Shown here one piece after another: positions 62,984 through 64,000 of a DNA stretch of 64,000 nucleotides. The stretch comes from Lucinisca nassula (lineage: Eukaryota > Mollusca > Bivalvia > Lucinida > Lucinidae), in the NCBI GenBank assembly GCA_963580285.1, contig OY757026.1:89254651-89318650 (forward strand). The letters run 5' to 3'. Position 1 is the stretch's first letter; every line of letters begins with the position of its first letter. The translations under genes and the position numbers were made by a program. The notes below the pieces were generated by a model. The model was given only the letters and a program-made list of their open reading frames with translations. It did not search any database and was not told where the DNA came from.

Positions 62984-63437
62984 ACATTTTGCAGCACCTG
63001 CTGCTTGGAGTAAGGCCTTCAATAGGCAAGATAGAATCATGGTATTCGCTCTAAAGTGTCTATTTAACAGCCACCTTAATACTTAATAACACTCACCCTT
63101 AAATATTTGGGAGTCATACTGACTCAAATGACTGGAAGTTGTCAAACCATTGTGGCACAAGGATCCATACCAGAAATTGGTGTTTCATTATGTGAGTTTT
63201 AACATAGATCCAGATTAGGAGTAACAAGGAAATGTGCATAAAGAATAATTTTACATTTCTTTAAAAAAAAAACAGTTGTGTGTACTTGTTAGAATAACCT
63301 TCATGAGGTGATTTAAAGAAGTACCAAAAATATTCATTTTTGAAGAGTATTAAGGAAATGTTGTTGCTTAATTGCCCTTGTTACTTCCCTTATGTGTTAT
63401 AATATTGATAGTATGTTTACTACTGCAATGACCAGTC

Positions 63438-63646
63438 TTAACCTTTATCCTGCTGTAGGCGACAAGCCCTATCTTTGCAAACATTGTAGATCCAGATCAG
63501 ATGGCTTCTGAAGAAGTCATCTGATCAGGATCTACACTGACATTCAGTAAATGAACATGTAGAAATAAACTGCATCGAGTAATCTGATTGGTTCAAAGTC
63601 AGATTTGGGTGTGGCTTAATTGAATATTCAGCAGGTTAAAGGCTAA
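63438..63646 (-). mobile_element. TTAA MITE, family A, diverged
   Basis: TTAACCTTTATCCTGCTG left end; the right end is degenerate. The hairpin is present (63480-63540) with a small deletion after CTACACTG. Confidence 0.6.
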
Positions 63647-64000
63647 GCAAATGCTATAAGTGCTCTTTTTTATGTGTTCTAAATTGCTAATCAGATTAAT
63701 TCTAGTTCTAAGCTGTTTGCTGTGGATGCAGCAATACAGGGAAAAGGAAGAAAGCTCTGTTTGTGATGCCCTAGCTCTGGATTCGCACTGTGCATGCTCT
63801 TCTTGCATTTTGCTGTCACCCATTGAAACTTGAAAAATAGTTCCACCATGAATAAGCAATGAATACTGTTTTCAGATTTCAGTCTACCAAATACGAATTT
63901 GCCACGGGCGTATAATGCCCCGCTTGCGGAGCTCTTGTTTGTAACTTTATTGCAGTAGAAGAACAGTAAACAGTGTTTTATCCATTTGGTTACAAAATTT

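Larger units (their letters stand above)
61066..63940 (+). mobile_element. Helentron, internally deleted
   Basis: 5' end TATACGCCCGTTTTGAAAAA / CGGGACGTATTATG hairpin, a GTCCGTCC run at 61120-61139, then five units of ~158 bp (61141-61930, phrase CGTTTCCGGATAACTCCTCC). A coding remnant follows (61931-62983). The 3' end reads ACGGGCGTATAATGCC, repeating the 5' sequence, followed by the hairpin CCGCTTGCGG and GAGCTCTTGTTT. A family A MITE sits at 63438-63646. Helentrons move by rolling-circle replication using Rep/helicase; the Rep and most of the helicase are gone here. Confidence 0.7.

Overview
This is animal nuclear DNA, most likely from a bivalve mollusc and probably a clam. The evidence is the split eukaryotic gene with GT-AG introns, tRNA-derived SINEs, Penelope-like, CR1-like and Gypsy retroelements, Helentrons, and many MITE-type palindromes. 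The species call is inference. There are no prokaryotic operons and no CRISPR array.

Region 1 (1-6.3 kb) is intergenic. It holds two tRNA-derived SINE traces, a broken CR1/Jockey-type LINE whose GATA-repeat 3' tail matches the tail of one SINE, and the 3' half of a decayed Gypsy element on the minus strand.

Region 2 (6.35-34.3 kb) is a nest of one Penelope-like element (PLE) family. Copies lie head-to-tail and inverted, most are 5'-truncated, and all end in the same 3' tail. One copy keeps a long reverse transcriptase reading frame (7.1-9.0 kb). Another preserves the 5' half, with a GIY-YIG endonuclease followed by a CxC linker and the start of the RT. That is the permuted (EN before RT) order known for Naiad-type PLEs. 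The frame is interrupted by UGA at a position where the family is expected to carry Cys; two diverged copies share the same UGA in the RT part and a third UGA sits in the GIY-YIG domain. This suggests a selenocysteine-coding retroelement. Three copies carry dense, strand-specific A-to-G substitution, as expected from ADAR editing of the RNA before reverse transcription. A young Gypsy element (25.5-31.1 kb, 5-bp TSD), a solo LTR, a Helentron-like element and a SINE are inserted in the nest.

Region 3 (34.3-64 kb) holds the 5' part of a DNA topoisomerase II gene on the plus strand. Nine coding exons give 393 codons in one frame: a 36-nt first coding exon at 34674, then exons from 45.4 to 59.4 kb covering most of the ATPase domain. 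The gene continues beyond the window. Its introns are packed with non-autonomous DNA elements: TTAA-flanked piggyBac-like MITEs, hAT-like MITEs with 8-bp TSDs, a TA-flanked MITE, a 5-bp-TSD MITE, Helentron-like elements with minisatellite cores, and a Helentron remnant that keeps the helicase C-terminus joined to an endonuclease domain. Several unrelated MITE families carry the same central hairpin, and a second hairpin core is shared in the same way. At the exon 8 donor, the exon end plus its splice site is tandemly repeated seven times.
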